Positions 61,197 to 64,000 of a stretch of 64,000 nt of DNA are shown here, in pieces. Location: contig JACKIM010000002.1 of assembly GCA_020638465.1 (NCBI GenBank), positions 1,736,001 to 1,800,000 on the forward strand, given 5' to 3'. The notes beneath the pieces are model-generated. The model was not told the origin of the DNA, did not search any database, and worked only from the letters and a program-made list of their open reading frames with translations. Numbering within the stretch: position 1 is the stretch's first letter; each line of letters starts with the position of its first letter. Position numbers and translations under genes: made by a program. This DNA comes from Geminicoccaceae bacterium (GTDB taxonomy: Bacteria > Pseudomonadota > Alphaproteobacteria > Geminicoccales > Geminicoccaceae).

Positions 61197-62483
61197 TCAC
61201 ACGCAGGTCAGCAACCGGCCCTCGCCGTCGAACTGCATGGGTTGCAGATCTCCCTCCTGCTCCAGTTCATCGAGCAGCGGCCGGCTGACGAGGATCTCAT
61301 CGAGCGCAAGGGTGTTGCGGATCTGGCAGTAGCGCCTCGTGGCCGGGTCGGTGTTCCAGCATGTGGCAAGGGCCGCCTGCAGGGCCTCCCGTTCGGTCGC
61401 CATGACCATGGGAATGCGGCATTTCTCGCTGATGGCCGAAGTGATGGCGTTTTCGTACATGCTCTTGAGGTCGAGGCCGTCGGCCATGGATTTCGGGATG
61501 TAGTCCGCGACACCGACACCCACGCCATTGCCATGGGTCGCGGCGGTAAGGCGCAGGGCGACAAGCTTGGCCATGAAGATATGGTCGGGATTGGCCATGC
61601 CGCGGATGTCGGTGCGGCCGATGACGGCATAATCCATCCCGGCACCGCTGATCTCCTTGCCCAGTTCCTCGCAGGCCAGCACGTCGAGCTGACGGAACGG
61701 CAGGCGGGCAAGCAGGGATTTCGCCCGTTTCAGCAGGCGCCGGTCGACATCGGCGAAATCCTGCGGCTCCACGCCCTCGATGGTGACGATCTCGTGGGCC
61801 GCGTTCTCGACGATGGCAAGGCCATGGGCGAGCGGACTGTTGGCGATGGCGATGGCCGCCATCTCGGGCAGGACCTCCGACAGCCCCATGGGTCCCATGC
61901 CGTGGATGTTGCGCGCGCCTTCCTGCTTGCCCAGACCGATGCCGACCATCTTGGTGAGACCGCTCTCGACGGGCCGGTCGAAGCTGGTATGCGACTTGAT
62001 CCGGGCAATGATGACGACGGCATCGGCGGCATGGGCAAGGGCGTCGAAATTGCAGGGCACGCCCCTGGCGGTGCGGCCGCACTCGACCACTTCCATGCCG
62101 GCCCGCACGGGCGCTCCGGTGCGCGCCTCGTCCACTCCCAGCCGGGCCAGCACGCCCGCCTGCCCCTCGGCGGTGCCGCCACCGTGGCTGCCCATGGCCG
62201 GGACGATGAAGGGGTCGAGCCCCCGCTCGCGCAACCATGCGACGACGGTCCGCGCCAGCAGGCCGATATGGGCGATGCCGCGGCTGCCGACGGCGATGGC
62301 GACGCTCGATCCGCGCGGAAGGGAGACGAGCCGGGCTGACCGGTCGAGGGCGGCGCGCACGCCACCCTCGATGTCGCCGATGGCCGGAGCCGTCGGCTGC
62401 CGCAACTTCACGCGCGCCACCTCCGGCAGCGGCACGGATCCGAGCGAGGGGATCGGCACGGCCGGAAAGGTCGGGTTCAGCAT
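61197..62483 (-). CDS. LarA-like nickel-pincer enzyme (lactate racemase superfamily)
   Basis: This 428-residue protein has residues matching the LarA nickel-pincer site: H100 in MGSHGGGTAEG, H165 in IKSHTSF, K178 in SGLTKMVGIG (the lysine that tethers the cofactor) and H194 in RNIHGMGPMG. The 16-residue K178-H194 spacing equals that between K184 and H200 of LarA. Members racemise or epimerise 2-hydroxy acids. Cofactor synthesis genes larB, larC and larE are not in the window. The ATG at 62483 has GGAG 9 nt upstream. It is the last gene of a sugar-acid cluster, so a branched or linear sugar acid is a plausible substrate. Confidence 0.82.
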   Translation of the reverse strand: MLNPTFPAVPIPSLGSVPLPEVARVKLRQPTAPAIGDIEGGVRAALDRSARLVSLPRGSSVAIAVGSRGIAHIGLLARTVVAWLRERGLDPFIVPAMGSHGGGTAEGQAGVLARLGVDEARTGAPVRAGMEVVECGRTARGVPCNFDALAHAADAVVIIARIKSHTSFDRPVESGLTKMVGIGLGKQEGARNIHGMGPMGLSEVLPEMAAIAIANSPLAHGLAIVENAAHEIVTIEGVEPQDFADVDRRLLKRAKSLLARLPFRQLDVLACEELGKEISGAGMDYAVIGRTDIRGMANPDHIFMAKLVALRLTAATHGNGVGVGVADYIPKSMADGLDLKSMYENAITSAISEKCRIPMVMATEREALQAALATCWNTDPATRRYCQIRNTLALDEILVSRPLLDELEQEGDLQPMQFDGEGRLLTCV

Positions 62484-62500
62484 GGTCCGAGACTCCGGTG

Positions 62501-63346
62501 TCAGGATTGCGGGTTGCAGATGTCCTGCACGGATTTCTTCACGGCGGCCGGATCGAAGACGGCTTCGAGCCAGTTGTCCTTGAAGATGACCGGCCTCGCT
62601 TGGTCGATGGCATGCAGCGCGCCATCGGAGAACTTGCCTTCCTTGAAGATCTCGAAGGCGATGGCGAGCTCGATGGTCAGGTGTCCGAGAATGAAGTCGA
62701 AGGCGGCCTGCCGCGGCACACCCCGGCGGATCGCCTCGTCGGCGGCCTCGCGCAGGGCCAGCGCCATGGTCGCACCGACCGTCTCGCTCAGGGCAGGTTC
62801 GAGGATGGCGACCCCTTCGACGGTGCAACGGTGCGAGCGCATCACCGGCCCGTAGATCACCCGTGCGATGTCCTCGCAGAGCTTGTAGTGCTCCTCCGGC
62901 CCCTGCATCAGCGCACAGACGATATGCTGCTTGGCATGCACACCGCCGAAGAAATCGCCCTTGCCCTCGGGCGTCGTCTCGTCATTGAAGATCGGCGGAT
63001 GGCAGGGATGGGTGATGAAGTAGGTTATGTCGCTGCGTTGGGGCAGTTCGCCCGCATGCGGCGCGGCGGCATCCAGCATGATGACCGCCGTTCCCGGCTT
63101 CAGGCTGTCGACGAAGGTCGAAAGGATCTTGCCGATGAGGCGGTCCGGCACAGCCATGATGATCACGTCCGCACGGGCCAGCGCCGCATCCTGGTCCACG
63201 CAGTCCACCGCCAGCGCCTTCTTCAGCCGCTCGCGGCCTCCGGCCGATACCTCGACATGGTCGACCTCGTAATCAGAGCTGGCAAGATTGGTGGCCAGCC
63301 TTACGCCCATCTTGCCACCGGCACCCAGCAACGCGATCCGTGTCAT
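62501..63346 (-). CDS. NAD-dependent dehydrogenase, D-apionate oxidoisomerase-like
   Basis: This 281-residue protein has a Rossmann start ALLGAGGKMGVRLATNLAS, then DVIIMAVPDRLIGKIL and THPCHPPIFNDETTPEGKGD. The C-terminal part is the phosphogluconate-dehydrogenase-like domain (AILEPALSETVGATMALALR, VPRQAAFDFILGHLTIELAI). This is the layout of ApnO, which converts D-apionate to 3-oxo-isoapionate. The neighbour upstream is a DUF1537 kinase, matching the ApnO-OiaK pair of known apionate pathways. The ATG at 63346 has GGAGG. The assignment rests on family resemblance plus context. Confidence 0.75.
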   Translation of the reverse strand: MTRIALLGAGGKMGVRLATNLASSDYEVDHVEVSAGGRERLKKALAVDCVDQDAALARADVIIMAVPDRLIGKILSTFVDSLKPGTAVIMLDAAAPHAGELPQRSDITYFITHPCHPPIFNDETTPEGKGDFFGGVHAKQHIVCALMQGPEEHYKLCEDIARVIYGPVMRSHRCTVEGVAILEPALSETVGATMALALREAADEAIRRGVPRQAAFDFILGHLTIELAIAFEIFKEGKFSDGALHAIDQARPVIFKDNWLEAVFDPAAVKKSVQDICNPQS

Positions 63347-63397
63347 TCCAGCATTCCTCCCCGTTCGGCCCGCTCCATGCGCACCGTTGCAGCACAA

Positions 63398-64000
63398 TCA
63401 GCCGTCCGGCCGCCCTCCGGCGCGAACCGCTCCAAAATAGTCAACCGCTCCCATTTGCCCACCCTTGAGCGCGAGTTCCAGCCCGTCGAGGGCGGGATCG
63501 GCGGCAAAAGCCCGGCACAATGCCGCTCCCGGAGCGATCGCGGCACGGGCTTCGAGCGCGTGAACGCCCATGGCCATGGCGGCATGGCCCGAAGTATCGC
63601 CGCCGGCGATCAGCGCGCGGCCGGTGCCCGTCGCGCGGATCATGGCGGCAAGGGCACGGCCGAGCCCGTCGCCGATGCGGTCCATGACAAGCTGGGAAGT
63701 CACATTGCCGTTCCTGACGGCGTCGCGCAGGCGCCCGGTGGCCGGATCATCCGGGCCACGGGCGGTGACGATGAGCGGGCTGACGGCATCATCGAGACCG
63801 GCAAGCGCCGCGTCCACCGCGCGGCCGACAGCGGCCTGCCATTCGGTCCCGTCCACGGCTGCTGCCGCGTCCAGCTGCACGACGCGAAACCCGTTCGCCT
63901 CGGCCCAGTCGATCTGGCTTGCGGTCACCGGCGAAACCGATCCCGACACGGCGGCGATCCTGCCGAGCGCGGCAGCTCGTGGCGGTGCCGGGGGGTGCGG
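63398..64000 (-). CDS. four-carbon/branched acid sugar kinase (DUF1537), C-terminal part only
   Basis: The frame is open to the right edge of the window, so the N-terminal part lies outside; a GTG at 63949 is internal. The visible about 200 residues are the nucleotide-binding C-terminal domain. VSGSVSPVTASQIDWAEANG, then RALIAGGDTSGHAAMAMGVH, and ELALKGGQMGAVDYFGAVRA are hallmark segments. Family members include 3-oxo-isoapionate kinase (OiaK), erythronate/threonate-pathway kinases and OtnK. Adjacency to the ApnO-like gene, 51 bp away, favours OiaK. Confidence 0.85.
   Translation of the reverse strand, partial: PHPPAPPRAAALGRIAAVSGSVSPVTASQIDWAEANGFRVVQLDAAAAVDGTEWQAAVGRAVDAALAGLDDAVSPLIVTARGPDDPATGRLRDAVRNGNVTSQLVMDRIGDGLGRALAAMIRATGTGRALIAGGDTSGHAAMAMGVHALEARAAIAPGAALCRAFAADPALDGLELALKGGQMGAVDYFGAVRAGGRPDG

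Overview
The window is GC-rich, gene-dense bacterial DNA. It looks like the chromosome of a heterotrophic alphaproteobacterium. The evidence is the mfd-sdhE-recG neighbourhood, the nrdR-ribD-ribE-ribH-nusB-thiL chain, the many ABC uptake operons with LysR or GntR regulators, and the dense use of ATGA/GTGA/TTGA stop-start overlaps. I cannot name a genus. I see no tRNA or rRNA gene, no insertion sequence, no prophage and no CRISPR array.

Layout. 1-5 kb: the end of a 6-hydroxynicotinate reductase-like gene, a formyltransferase/beta-propeller surface-polysaccharide type protein, a peroxiredoxin, a YqgE protein and an unrecognised protein (family A). 5-7.4 kb: an OafA-type acyltransferase behind an A+T-rich promoter island. 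7.4-18.3 kb: a ten-gene minus-strand operon encoding a Dpp/Opp-type transporter, an enolase-superfamily epimerase and four subunits or enzymes of the HcnABC / opine oxidase / D-hydroxyproline dehydrogenase type, facing a divergent LysR gene. 19.5-22.9 kb: a large autotransporter. 23-25 kb: a LysR gene divergent from a gamma-butyrobetaine-hydroxylase-like oxygenase. 25-31 kb: a GntR-controlled operon with a family-1 substrate-binding protein, two MalFG-type permeases, a MetE-like methyltransferase and a cupin. 31-37 kb: mfd, sdhE and recG. 37-49.5 kb: mixed housekeeping and accessory genes, including a sulfatase operon, a DenD-like dehydrogenase, chorismate mutase, a ROK kinase, a MATE pump, an orphan ABC ATPase, a PQQ sugar dehydrogenase and an Atm1-type exporter. 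50-54.8 kb: rpiB plus the riboflavin/nusB/thiL cluster. 54.8-60.3 kb: an EamA transporter, a GST, a WYL regulator and uvrA. 60.4-64 kb: a second family A protein, then a sugar-acid cluster made of a LarA-like nickel-pincer enzyme, a D-apionate oxidoisomerase-like dehydrogenase and a truncated DUF1537 kinase.

Main discovery. The substrate-binding protein of the 7.4-18.3 kb operon (minus strand, start near 18311) appears to be a circularly permuted SBP_bac_5 protein. Behind a Tat signal it begins with what is normally the C-terminal lobe. It then runs through a short linker into the canonical N-terminal domain, and stops at the usual inter-lobe connector. The same operon places an epimerase gene between its two permease genes and carries a repeated CTGTATACAG palindrome. 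Together these features suggest an uncharacterised uptake and oxidation system for an N-substituted amino acid, peptide or opine.

Other unusual points are two paralogous unrecognised proteins 56 kb apart that share an upstream 24-nt element, perfectly pairing stem-loops after both substrate-binding-protein genes, and a LarA-like enzyme beside apionate-type genes.
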